A DNA stretch of 43,665 nucleotides. It comes from JBCBEX01 sp038528235. Its GTDB lineage: Bacteria > Bacteroidota > Rhodothermia > Rhodothermales > Rubricoccaceae. A model generated the notes under the pieces. The model had not been told where the DNA came from. It worked only from the letters and a program-made list of their open reading frames with translations, and made no database searches. Below are positions 25,784-33,526 of the stretch, piece by piece (the first letter of the stretch is position 1; the number at the start of each line of letters is the position of its first letter). The stretch spans positions 1 to 43,665 of the forward strand of contig JBCBEX010000029.1 in NCBI GenBank assembly GCA_038528235.1, in the 5' to 3' direction. A program made the translations under genes and the position numbers.

Positions 25784-25825
25784 AGGTCCCCGGCCTTCCA
25801 CCACCACAGTTGGGGCCGGGGACCT
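25784..25825 (-). terminator. Strong hairpin before the giant gene
   Basis: A perfect 12-bp inverted repeat (AGGTCCCCGGCC at 25784-25795, GGCCGGGGACCT at 25814-25825) with an 18-nt loop. On the minus strand it follows the receiver gene's stop by ~55 nt and precedes the giant gene's start by ~40 nt. The following T tract is weak (TATTCG). It may terminate the receiver transcript, or act in the giant gene's leader. Confidence 0.55.
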
Positions 25826-25826
25826 G

Positions 25827-25846
25827 GCCGACGGCTCAGCGTCGGC
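25827..25846 (-). other. Second tandem hairpin in the same gap
   Basis: GCCGACG (25827-25833) and CGTCGGC (25840-25846) form a 7-bp stem with a 6-nt loop, one base away from the larger hairpin. Two adjacent stem-loops in a 136-bp gap suggest a structured RNA leader or a double terminator between the receiver gene and the giant gene. Confidence 0.5.
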
Positions 25847-25880
25847 GAAACGGTGGGAAAAGCACGGAGCACATTGCGGT

Positions 25881-26252
25881 CTAGGCGCTGAGGAAGGGGT
25901 GGACCGCGTCCCAGAGGTCGCGTGCGTTAAAGGGCTTCGTGAGAAAGCCGTCGGCGCACGGCGAGGCCGCTTCCGGGTGGCCGCTGATGAGCACCACGGG
26001 CACGTCCCACAGGTCGGGGTCGGCGCGGAGGGCGCGGCGCAGCGCGACGCCGTCCAGGTGCGGCATCGTCACGTCGGAGAGGACGAGCGACGGGCGCACC
26101 GCGCGCGCCACGTGCAGCGCCTCGACGCCGTCGGCGGCCTCGACCACACGCGTGCCGCTAAGGCAACTGCGCAGATAGAGCCGCATGTCCGCGTCGTCGT
26201 CCACGATGAGGACCGTGGGGCGGTCGTCCGAGGGGAACGAGTGAGAGACCAT
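25881..26252 (-). CDS. Single-domain response regulator
   Basis: A 123-aa receiver-only protein. It has the acidic cluster VLIVDDDADMR, the phospho-acceptor Asp60 in LVLSDVTMP, a Ser at the usual Thr/Ser switch (VVLISGHPE), and Lys106 in FLTKPF. There is no output domain, so it probably works as a CheY-like relay or phosphate sink. I start at ATG 26252; an in-frame upstream start would add an Arg-rich leader without receiver similarity. It lies between the hybrid kinase/AraC gene (150 bp upstream) and the giant T9SS protein gene, all on the same strand, which hints at shared control. Its kinase could be the neighbouring hybrid protein or another. Confidence 0.85.
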   Translation of the reverse strand: MVSHSFPSDDRPTVLIVDDDADMRLYLRSCLSGTRVVEAADGVEALHVARAVRPSLVLSDVTMPHLDGVALRRALRADPDLWDVPVVLISGHPEAASPCADGFLTKPFNARDLWDAVHPFLSA

Positions 26253-26359
26253 CGAGCCGGAAGGAGAGCGGCGGAGACGGGCTGTCCGTCTCACACGCTC
26301 AACATGCTCCGCCACGTTGGATTTCGCGTTGCACGGAGGTCACAATCTGTTGCGTTCTC

Positions 26360-26392
26360 GTCACATGCGACCTCAACGCATGCGAATGTGAC
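26360..26392. other. GTCACAT...ATGTGAC inverted repeat upstream of the receiver gene
   Basis: GTCACAT (26360-26366) and ATGTGAC (26386-26392) form a 7-bp inverted repeat. A further GGTCACA at 26338-26344 gives three copies of the GTCACA word in ~55 bp, between the hybrid kinase stop and the receiver start. This could be an operator for the receiver gene or a weak terminator for the kinase gene. There is no T tract. Confidence 0.35.
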
Positions 26393-26401
26393 CGCATAAA
26401 A

Positions 26402-29400
26402 TCAGGCACTTGGGCTGTTTTGGCTGGCCTCGGCCAGTTCCGGGTAGGCCGACGGGCGGCAGCCGTAGTGCTTCGCGAACGCGTTCGAGAAGTGGGCTAC
26501 GCTCTTGAAGCCGACGGCGTACGCAACCTCGCTCACGGTGCCTGCCTCGGACCGCAGCAGCATTGCTCCGCGCTCCAGTCGCATCGAGCGGATTGCCTCC
26601 GACGGCGTCTGGCCGGCGAGCGCCGAGAGCTGCCGGTGCAGGTGCCCGCGGCTCAATCCAACCGCCTCGGCCAAGTCTTTCACGGTGAAGCCGTCGTTGC
26701 TTATCTGCGCTTCGATGACCGAACGCACGCGCTCCAAGAAGACAGCGTCGGCCGAGTCTACCTCTACGGTGGCCGCGTGCAGCCCGCTATCGCCGTTGGG
26801 TTCATGCAACGCCTCGGAAGCTTGGGCAAAGCGCTCGCGGAGCCGCTGCCGGTTGGCGATGAGCGAGCCGATGCGCGCCCGCAATTCGCGCACGTCGAAG
26901 GGCTTCGTGAGGTAGTCGTCCGCCTCGGTGCCAAGGCCTTCGAGCTTGTCCTCCGCGGCGGCCCGCGCCGTGAGCAGGATGACTGGGAGGAAGTCCGTCT
27001 CGGGGTCCGACTTGAGCGCCTGGCACAGCGAAAACCCATCCATTTCGGGCATCATCACGTCGGAAAGCACGAGGTCGGGGAGGTGCCGTCGGGCGAGGTC
27101 GAGCCCCGTCCGTCCGTCCGGCGCTTCCAGGACGCGGTAGGTGGGCGCATCGCCCTCGGCCTCTTCGAGGTGGCGACGCACGTAGGCGCGCACCTCGGCG
27201 TTGTCTTCCACGACGAGCACCGTCGTGCGGTCGGCGTCCAGCGCTTCCGTCTCGATTTCTGTAGCGTCCGCAGCGAGCACGGCGTCCAGATCCTGCGCTA
27301 CTTGCTCGGCGCGTTGGGTCGGCACGGGAGCGGCAGTGGGCGCGATCTGGTCGTCGCTGAGGTGGCCGCGCCCGAGCGGCAGGGTGACCGTGAATGTGCT
27401 CCCGAAGCCCTCTTCGCTCTCGACGGTGATGACGCCGCCGTGGAGGTCGGTCAACTCCTTCGCCAGCGACAGCCCGACGCCGGTGCCTGGCTGCCGCCGC
27501 GCCGACTCGCTCGTTTGGTAGAATCGGTCGAAAAGCCGGTCTAGGTCGCCTACTGAGATGCCGGGGCCGCTGTCTCGCACGCGTACTTGGGCCTCCGTGT
27601 CTGTCGCGCGGAGCTCCACGCGGATGGTCCCGCCGACGGGCGTGAACTTAAACGCGTTGGAGAGCAGATTGAGGAGCACCTTTTCGAGATGCACGGCCTC
27701 GAAAAAAACTGGAAGGGGCTTGGCTGGCACGTCTACGCGGTAGGTGAGTCCCTGGCGCTCGGCCACCGGGTCAAATGCCTCCGCCACCGTCTTGACGAAG
27801 TCCCTGAGATCCTGCTCAGACGCTTGAAGCTGAAGTCGCCCGGCTTCGAGCTTCGCCACGTCGAGGATCTCGTTGATGAGGCCGAGAACGCGACGCGCAT
27901 TGCGCAGGGCAAGCCCGAGGTAGTCGTGCACCGGCGCAGGGACGGGGCCGTGTCGTCCTTCGCGGATGTCTTCCAGCGGGCCGATCGTGAGCGTGAGGGG
28001 CGTCCGAAACTCGTGGCTGACGTTGGCAAAGAACCGAGTTTTCAGTCGGTCGACCTCCCGAAGTTGCTCGGCTTGAGTTTCGAGCTGGGCCGTCTGTGCC
28101 ATGAGCAGGTCGTTCTGCCGGTGTACCTCCGCGGTACGCTCCTCGACAGCGGCTTCGAGTGCCCGGGCGCGATCCGAAAGGAGACGGGAGCGCCGCCGGT
28201 CGGCCAGCACGGCTATGCCGGCCAGCAGGGTGAGGCCAGCGACGCCGAAGAGCAGCCGCGCCCAGATCGTTGCGTGCCATGGCGGCCGAATGTCGAACGA
28301 GAACCGTCCGACCTCGCTCCTCGCTACGCGCGCGTCTTCGGCCTCTACCTCGAAGGCGTAGGAGCCGGGGGGAAGGTTGGTGTATTCCTTTTCGGCGATC
28401 TCGCTCCAGTCCGACCACGTCTCCTCGAACGGGAGCAGCCGGTAGCGAAACGACAGCGGACCGAATGGGCTCGTGGCGGCGAACTCGAACCGCAGCGCGT
28501 TCGTGGCAGCATCGAGTGGTGTGATCACCTCGGAGACGCGATGACTTGCAGCCAGGAGCGAATCTGCACCCACTGTCGATACGCGACGTACGAGGGCGGG
28601 GTAGGGGCGTTCGGTACGTGGTTGTCCGTTTGCAAGTCGGAAGAGCCCGGTGGTGCCGCCGAGCCAGACCGCCCCGTCCGGCTCCGTGGTAAGCGTGTAG
28701 TAGCTGCCACGGTCATAGAGGACCTGGATAGGCGTCCGGTCGTGGCGATAGCCATCGTCCGTGCGGCGTGCCACCGCAAGTTCATCGCCCCCGTAGTACC
28801 ACACGTCGCCGTTCGCATCCGTGTCGAGCAGGAAGACGTTCGGAAACGAGCGGGCCTCGTCGAGGAGCAGCCGGCCCAGGGACTCGTCGATCGCGAAGGC
28901 AGGCAATGCATCTGGCCGGTAGCGGTAGAGTCCCGTCTTCGTCCCGATGGCGGGTCGCCCGTCGACCTCGAACGGCATCGCCCAGTCGGTTTCCACAAGG
29001 CCATCGTCGCTGCCCCACGCGTCCACGTGCGCCGGACGGCCTGCGTCGTCAATCTCTACGCGATGCACCGTTCCCATGCGCGTCCCGACCCACAGGGTTC
29101 CGTCAGGCATCGCCTGCATCATGGTCGGCGACCCCGCCGCTACGGTGTCGAGAGGCGTCGCGGACCACTCGGCACCATCGAAGCGCAGCGAGGAGAGGAT
29201 GCTCAGTGCATCCAGGCTCCATGTGTGGGTGCCGTCCGTGGTCAGCGAATAGGTGCTCCGTTTGTCCAGGAGCCGAACACGCGATGCAGCGGGTGCAGCG
29301 ATATACGTGCCATCGACGCACGCAGCGAACAGGCGGCCCTGCGAGGAAAGCAGGTCTAAGCACGCACCCGATACGCCCTCCAGCGCCTCAAAGCGTGCTC

Positions 29401-30529
29401 GGCGATCAGGCGTCGCCGCTTGCACCATCCGATAGATGCCGGTACTCGTGGCGGCATGTAGGCGCCCAGCGTGTCGCTCCACGTCCAGCACGATGCCATT
29501 CAATCCCGCCCGCTCATCGAACTGCGTGATCGGGTGAGGGGGGCGATAGGCGAGCCCTTCGTCCGTCCCGATCCACAGTCCTCGTTCGGGATCCTCCCAC
29601 ACTGCGAAGACGCTTGGACTGGGCAAGCCTGCATCGTCGTCGATGATCTGGCGGAGGCGTCCTTCCGCGTCGAGGAGTACCAACCCGCCGCGTTTAGTGG
29701 CGACAGCGAGGAGGCCAGAAGGCAGCCAGCGAGTCCCCCGCGCTCGAATCGCCGCTTCGCGCAAGTAGTCCGCGGCATCCGTGCCGAACGGTTCCATCGA
29801 AGCCCGTTCAATGCGCCAAAGCTGTTGCTCTGTCGCCATGAGCAGCGGACGTGCCGCATTCGACGTGGGAGCTGAAACGATGTAGGCATTGGGGCCTGGC
29901 AGGGGCGCCGATGCGATTGACACCGGGCCGTCCGCGCGTACCTCCGACAGCCCCCGGGTAGGCTCAACGAGGTAGAATGTGTCCCCGACCAGTGCGGTGT
30001 GGGCTCCGTCTTCCACGGGCCACGACTGAAACTGGGCATCGTCGTCCCATCGAACTAGGACGGGACCGAGCGCCGTGACACTGACGGTGCCTCGGATGTG
30101 AATCAGTTGGTTGCCCAACCGGGCCCGCGCGTCTTCGGGTAGAGAATCACGCCGCGAGACGTACGCCAGCGCACCGAGCGAGTCTGCAGTGAAGTAGCCC
30201 AATTCCCCATCGGTGGTGATCCAGAGGCGGCCCTGAGCATCGCGCGCGACGCTCCGTGTGCCGGACCGCACCCAGTGCCGTCGCCAGCGGACGCCGTCGA
30301 ACGAGAGCAGCCCCCGCGGTGTAGCGGCGTAGACCACGCCAGCATCGTCGCGCGTCAGCCCGCCAGCCTGCGTGCCTGCGATGTTGTCATCCTCGAAGGG
30401 GAAGACGAGCGGCACGCCCGCTTCCCCGGAAGGCGGCGTCTGTGGTGGTGTCTGGCTGAGCAACACCGTTGGAAAGACCGAGGCCCCCACAGCGGCGAGC
30501 AGGAGCAGAAGCGAGCAGGCAGAGCGCAT
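26402..30529 (-). CDS. Hybrid two-component sensor kinase / AraC regulator (HTCS)
   Basis: A 1375-aa one-chain signalling protein. A signal peptide (MRSACSLLLLLAAVGASVF) is followed by a periplasmic two-component propeller (~40-670), a Y_Y_Y domain (~677-745), a membrane helix (~750-775) and a short coiled coil. The kinase has the phospho-acceptor His near residue 836 in VSHEFRTPLTLTIG, then NLLSNAFKF, DSGPGI and GTGVGLSLAKEL. A receiver with Asp ~1151 in LVLSDVMMPEMDG and a C-terminal AraC HTH (GLSRGHLHRQLSAL, EVAYAVGFKSVAHFSNAF) complete it. In Bacteroidota such proteins usually control nearby carbohydrate-use loci; here no glycoside hydrolase or SusCD pair is adjacent. The likely targets are the receiver and the giant secreted protein (inference). 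Confidence 0.95.
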   Translation of the reverse strand: MRSACSLLLLLAAVGASVFPTVLLSQTPPQTPPSGEAGVPLVFPFEDDNIAGTQAGGLTRDDAGVVYAATPRGLLSFDGVRWRRHWVRSGTRSVARDAQGRLWITTDGELGYFTADSLGALAYVSRRDSLPEDARARLGNQLIHIRGTVSVTALGPVLVRWDDDAQFQSWPVEDGAHTALVGDTFYLVEPTRGLSEVRADGPVSIASAPLPGPNAYIVSAPTSNAARPLLMATEQQLWRIERASMEPFGTDAADYLREAAIRARGTRWLPSGLLAVATKRGGLVLLDAEGRLRQIIDDDAGLPSPSVFAVWEDPERGLWIGTDEGLAYRPPHPITQFDERAGLNGIVLDVERHAGRLHAATSTGIYRMVQAATPDRRARFEALEGVSGACLDLLSSQGRLFAACVDGTYIAAPAASRVRLLDKRSTYSLTTDGTHTWSLDALSILSSLRFDGAEWSATPLDTVAAGSPTMMQAMPDGTLWVGTRMGTVHRVEIDDAGRPAHVDAWGSDDGLVETDWAMPFEVDGRPAIGTKTGLYRYRPDALPAFAIDESLGRLLLDEARSFPNVFLLDTDANGDVWYYGGDELAVARRTDDGYRHDRTPIQVLYDRGSYYTLTTEPDGAVWLGGTTGLFRLANGQPRTERPYPALVRRVSTVGADSLLAASHRVSEVITPLDAATNALRFEFAATSPFGPLSFRYRLLPFEETWSDWSEIAEKEYTNLPPGSYAFEVEAEDARVARSEVGRFSFDIRPPWHATIWARLLFGVAGLTLLAGIAVLADRRRSRLLSDRARALEAAVEERTAEVHRQNDLLMAQTAQLETQAEQLREVDRLKTRFFANVSHEFRTPLTLTIGPLEDIREGRHGPVPAPVHDYLGLALRNARRVLGLINEILDVAKLEAGRLQLQASEQDLRDFVKTVAEAFDPVAERQGLTYRVDVPAKPLPVFFEAVHLEKVLLNLLSNAFKFTPVGGTIRVELRATDTEAQVRVRDSGPGISVGDLDRLFDRFYQTSESARRQPGTGVGLSLAKELTDLHGGVITVESEEGFGSTFTVTLPLGRGHLSDDQIAPTAAPVPTQRAEQVAQDLDAVLAADATEIETEALDADRTTVLVVEDNAEVRAYVRRHLEEAEGDAPTYRVLEAPDGRTGLDLARRHLPDLVLSDVMMPEMDGFSLCQALKSDPETDFLPVILLTARAAAEDKLEGLGTEADDYLTKPFDVRELRARIGSLIANRQRLRERFAQASEALHEPNGDSGLHAATVEVDSADAVFLERVRSVIEAQISNDGFTVKDLAEAVGLSRGHLHRQLSALAGQTPSEAIRSMRLERGAMLLRSEAGTVSEVAYAVGFKSVAHFSNAFAKHYGCRPSAYPELAEASQNSPSA

Positions 30530-30587
30530 GCCTGCAAGCTTAAGAGCGACGCAATATGTGGAGCGTATGTTTCACTGCCTGGTAGGG

Positions 30588-30917
30588 TCAGTCGCGGCGG
30601 CTCAAGCCCCAACCTAGCGCCACGAGGAATGCCGCCCCAGCTACCGCAATGGCTGGTTTTGAAAACACGACGGCGCGCCAACTGGGTGCAGCGTTCGCAG
30701 GCATCGACGGGGCTTCATCGTAGGCGTGCACGCGCTCGATGGCCCCATCGGCTCCATGCACAACGATGCGCCCTGGCGCTTCGAACCGAAGCAGCCGCTG
30801 AGCAGCCTCCACGGCCGCGGCTTGCGTTTCAACGACGCGATGCGGGAACTCGACACCTTCACGTTTGACGGCCCAACGGCCTTCATTCGGGACGACGTGG
30901 TAGACGGTCTGAGTCAT
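30588..30917 (-). CDS. DUF2188 domain protein with a C-terminal membrane helix
   Basis: A 109-aa protein. Residues 1-70 match the DUF2188 pattern: YHVVPNEGRWAVKREGVEF, then VETQAAAVEAAQRLLRF and IVVHGADGAIERVHAYDE. Unusually, a linker and a transmembrane segment follow (KPAIAVAGAAFLVALGWGL) with a basic end. I start at ATG 30917; the upstream in-frame reading adds a non-conserved MVSCASLPPRPANLA. It lies 58 bp downstream of the SDR gene's reading end and just upstream of the hybrid kinase gene, all on the minus strand. Its biochemical role is unknown; most family members are small soluble proteins. Confidence 0.75.
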   Translation of the reverse strand: MTQTVYHVVPNEGRWAVKREGVEFPHRVVETQAAAVEAAQRLLRFEAPGRIVVHGADGAIERVHAYDEAPSMPANAAPSWRAVVFSKPAIAVAGAAFLVALGWGLSRRD

Positions 30918-30981
30918 GGCTAGGTTGGCAGGTCGGGGAGGAAGGCTTGCACAAGAAACCACACCGCGTGGCCGGCGCCAA

Positions 30982-31725
30982 CTAGCGGGGCTTCACAGTG
31001 GCAAAGCCGCCATCGACAGAGATGACTTGGCCTGTGATCCAGCCGCTCTTCTCCGCGTCAAGCAGGTGGTGAATCATCGGTGCCACGTCCTCAGGCTCGC
31101 CGATGCGCCCCAGCGGGTGCATGCTCGCCGACTGTTTCTCGGCTTGCTCAGACGCGGTGAGACGGGCCGCCATCGGGGTACGGACGAGGCCCGGTGACAC
31201 GGCATTGACGCGAACGCCGCGGTGGGCATAGCTCGCTGCCGCCGCGCGCACGAGAGACGCCACGCCGCCTTTTGCGGCCGCAATTGCCTCGTGGTTTTGC
31301 AAGCCGTAGTGCGCCGCAATCGAGGACACGAGCACGATGGAGCCGCTCTTTTGCTTCTGCATCACCTTGGTGCAAGTCTTCACGACATAGAACGCCGAGT
31401 GCAGGTTGAGCCTGAGGGTCTCCTCGAACTCCTCCGCAGAGGTGAGGTGCGCTGGTTTCAGGATGATCGAGCCGACGCAGTTGGCGATCCCGTCGAGGCG
31501 GCCATACTGGTCGAGAACGCTTTGGACGAAGCTCTCGACGCCCGTGAGTTTAGTCGCGTCGAGGGTGTAGGCAGCGGCGCCGGTTTCGCCTGCGAGATCG
31601 CGCAGCTTGTCGACGGAGCGGGCACCGAGCGCGAGACGGGCGCCGGTCGCTGCGAGGGAGCGGGTGAGGGCGGAGCCGATGCCTCCGGTAGCACCAAGGA
31701 TCGCGTAGACAGGGGTGTCAGCCAT
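30982..31725 (-). CDS. Short-chain dehydrogenase/reductase-fold protein lacking the catalytic tyrosine
   Basis: A 247-aa Rossmann-fold SDR. Seen: the cofactor motif GATGGIGSAL, the NNAG-like position as NCVGSI, the catalytic-type serine in LVSSIAAHYG, and the C-terminal WITGQVISVDGGF. The active-site YxxxK reads IAAAK in NHEAIAAAKGGV, so the tyrosine is replaced by isoleucine while the lysine is kept. The NADP-binding fold is intact, but classic hydride transfer is doubtful. I start at ATG 31725 (MADTPVYAILGATGG). It follows the fasciclin gene's terminator and precedes the DUF2188 gene on the minus strand. Substrate unknown. Confidence 0.85.
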   Translation of the reverse strand: MADTPVYAILGATGGIGSALTRSLAATGARLALGARSVDKLRDLAGETGAAAYTLDATKLTGVESFVQSVLDQYGRLDGIANCVGSIILKPAHLTSAEEFEETLRLNLHSAFYVVKTCTKVMQKQKSGSIVLVSSIAAHYGLQNHEAIAAAKGGVASLVRAAAASYAHRGVRVNAVSPGLVRTPMAARLTASEQAEKQSASMHPLGRIGEPEDVAPMIHHLLDAEKSGWITGQVISVDGGFATVKPR

Positions 31726-31770
31726 GAATTGAGAAAGGCAGAGGAGAAGAGAAGGGAAAGAAGGGAGCAA

Positions 31771-31809
31771 GCAAACGCGCCGCGCCGGAACGAGGTCCAG
31801 CGCGGCGCG
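31771..31809 (-). terminator. Intrinsic terminator of the fasciclin gene
   Basis: A perfect 10-bp GC stem (CGCGCCGCGC at 31776-31785 with GCGCGGCGCG at 31800-31809), 32 nt after the fasciclin stop on the minus strand, followed by GTTTGCTTGC. It separates the fasciclin gene from the SDR gene. Confidence 0.7.
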
Positions 31810-31841
31810 CAGGCAGCGTGTGCCGAGACGGCGCGGGCGAT

Positions 31842-32414
31842 TTATTCGGCCGCGTCGCTGGCGGGCGGCATGAGCACAGCGTCGATGACGTGCACAACGC
31901 CGTTGGAGGCATCCACGTCGGCCGTGACGACCGTGGCGGTGTTGCCGCCTGCGTCCGTGACGGTCACCGTGCCGTCGTCAGCCTTGGTGACGGTGATCGT
32001 GGCGCCGTTGACGGTTTCGAGCTCCAACGTGCCCGAGATGCCTTCCGACATGGCCTCCATCGGGAGAACGTGATAGGTGAGGATGCCCGCGAGCATCTCA
32101 CGGTTCTCGTCCATCATGACGGTGTCGAGCGTGCCTTCAGGAAGCGCGCCGAAGGCTTCGTCAGTGGGAGCAAAGACGGTGAAGGGGCCAGCGCTGCTGA
32201 GCGTCTCAACGAGGCCAGCCTGCCCAACCGCGGCAGCGAGCGTGTTCAGGCCAGCCTCGCCAGCCAGGTCGACGATCGTAGAGCCCGACATCGTGTCGTC
32301 GGTCATCTCGGTGTCGTCGGTCATGTCTTCGGCGGCTGGCTCGGGCGGATCACCGCAGGCAGCCAAGGCCAGCGTACACGCAAACAAGAGTGCGTAAAAG
32401 GGGGTCTTCGACAT
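31842..32414 (-). CDS. Fasciclin-domain lipoprotein
   Basis: A 190-aa surface lipoprotein. The signal (MSKTPFYALLFACTLALAAC) has its lipidated Cys20. A short acidic Asp/Thr/Met linker follows, then one complete fasciclin (FAS1) domain: TIVDLAGEAGLNTLAAAV, GPFTVFAPTDEAFGAL, ILTYHVLP and NGVVHVIDAVLMPP. FAS1 domains are adhesion or matrix modules, so an outer-surface or periplasmic role is likely. I start at ATG 32414, which opens the lipoprotein signal. It is divergent from the MerR-type regulator gene across ~158 bp, a layout often seen when a regulator controls its neighbour. Confidence 0.92.
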   Translation of the reverse strand: MSKTPFYALLFACTLALAACGDPPEPAAEDMTDDTEMTDDTMSGSTIVDLAGEAGLNTLAAAVGQAGLVETLSSAGPFTVFAPTDEAFGALPEGTLDTVMMDENREMLAGILTYHVLPMEAMSEGISGTLELETVNGATITVTKADDGTVTVTDAGGNTATVVTADVDASNGVVHVIDAVLMPPASDAAE

Positions 32415-32542
32415 AGGAAGTGTGAGTAGAGCGGAAGAGATCGGGAAAGGCGAGAAGAATGCCGCACCGGAGCGCGGCAAACGTGCTGGAGAATAGTCCA
32501 CAGCCACCTACGAAAAATAGGCACGCGAGAAGAGAACCCATA

Positions 32543-32557
32543 AACGTCCAAAACGTT
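32543..32557. promoter_or_regulatory. Small inverted repeat upstream of the MerR-type gene
   Basis: AACGT and ACGTT flank a 5-nt spacer (32543-32557), 16 nt before the regulator's start. It sits in the shared divergent region and could be a binding site for the MerR-type protein. The 5-bp arms are short, so chance is possible. Confidence 0.3.
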
Positions 32558-32572
32558 CTCGAAGAGAAAAGC

Positions 32573-33526
32573 ATGATCGCCCGATTATTTCACCCTCCTC
32601 ACTTTCCCGTGCGCATCCAGGAACGAACCTTCTCACCTCGCGAGGTGGCCGATGCCCTCGGTCTCGGCGAGTCTACGCTCAAGCGCTGGATCGACAAAGG
32701 GCGTCTGCAGTCGTTGCGGACAGCCGGCGGACACCGCCGCGTACAGTTTCGTGAGATCGTCCAGTTTGTGCGAAACGAACAACTGGAGGTGCTCAAACCT
32801 GAGGCCCTTGGGCTTACCGAGGCGCTCGGTGGTAGCCTCCCAGGCCGCGAAGTCCCGCTCGACGTCGAGCGTCTGTACAACATGCTCACGTCCGGCGAAG
32901 CTCAGCAGGCACGCAGTCTGCTCGTCGCCGCCTACCTCCGTGGTGCCTCGCTGGCGGCCCTGTGCGACACTCCTGTCCGCGAAGCCCTCAAGCGAATCGG
33001 CATGCTGTGGAACGATGCCTCCGCCGAGGATCGAGCGCGAAATGAAGCACGCGGTATTTTCATCGAGCATCAGGCGACGGACCTGGTCGCCCAAGCGTTC
33101 GGCCAGATCCGTTCCCTCATGCCAGACGCTCCAGAGGATGCGCCTGTGGCGTTGGGGGGCGCTCCAGCAAACGATCCGTATTTGCTGCCCTCGCAAATGG
33201 CTGCGGCCGTCTTGGCTGACCTGGGCTATCACGTCATAAACCTTGGGGCGGATACGCCAGCGCGGTCGCTTGTGGAGGCTGCGCGCATGCATGAGCCGAA
33301 GCTGGTGTGGCTTTCGATATCCACGCCGGTACGGTCAGCAGACCTCAAAGCGGAAGTGCGTGCGCTGCTGGCGGCGCTCCCGGAAGAGACGAGCGTGATC
33401 GCAGGCGGACGCTCGCGCGATGGTCTGCACGAGTTGGAAGCCGAGTCGCCTCGCTTCTACGTTCGCAACTCGATGACCGACCTCGCTGAGGTAGCGCGCA
33501 CGCTGCTCGAACCTGAAGAGCTTTAG
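32573..33526 (+). CDS. MerR-type regulator with a degenerate cobalamin-binding fold (CarH/LitR-like)
   Basis: A 317-aa regulator. N-terminal MerR helix-turn-helix: TFSPREVADALGLGESTLKRW, followed by TAGGHRRVQFREI. A helical domain follows with Trp at about residue 146 (IGMLWNDASAED), then a Rossmann-type B12 fold ending in VIAGGRSRDG. CarH-type photoreceptors need Wx9EH and a DxHxxG histidine. Here the positions after the Trp are Arg-Asn instead of Glu-His, and DxHxxG reads DPYLLP (residues 201-206). Cobalamin is therefore probably not bound in the usual way. I start at ATG 32573, with GAAGAG upstream. Its stop overlaps the convergent membrane-protein gene by 4 nt. Likely a transcription repressor or activator of unknown signal. 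Confidence 0.85.
   Translation: MIARLFHPPHFPVRIQERTFSPREVADALGLGESTLKRWIDKGRLQSLRTAGGHRRVQFREIVQFVRNEQLEVLKPEALGLTEALGGSLPGREVPLDVERLYNMLTSGEAQQARSLLVAAYLRGASLAALCDTPVREALKRIGMLWNDASAEDRARNEARGIFIEHQATDLVAQAFGQIRSLMPDAPEDAPVALGGAPANDPYLLPSQMAAAVLADLGYHVINLGADTPARSLVEAARMHEPKLVWLSISTPVRSADLKAEVRALLAALPEETSVIAGGRSRDGLHELEAESPRFYVRNSMTDLAEVARTLLEPEEL

Noticed and set aside
26338..26394. CRP-type binding site
   Set aside because: TGTGA/TCACA words are present but not with the 6-nt spacing of a CRP palindrome.
27587..29359. Plus-strand frame of 590 aa opposite the hybrid kinase
   Set aside because: It lies over the kinase and propeller domains and shows no recognisable domain.
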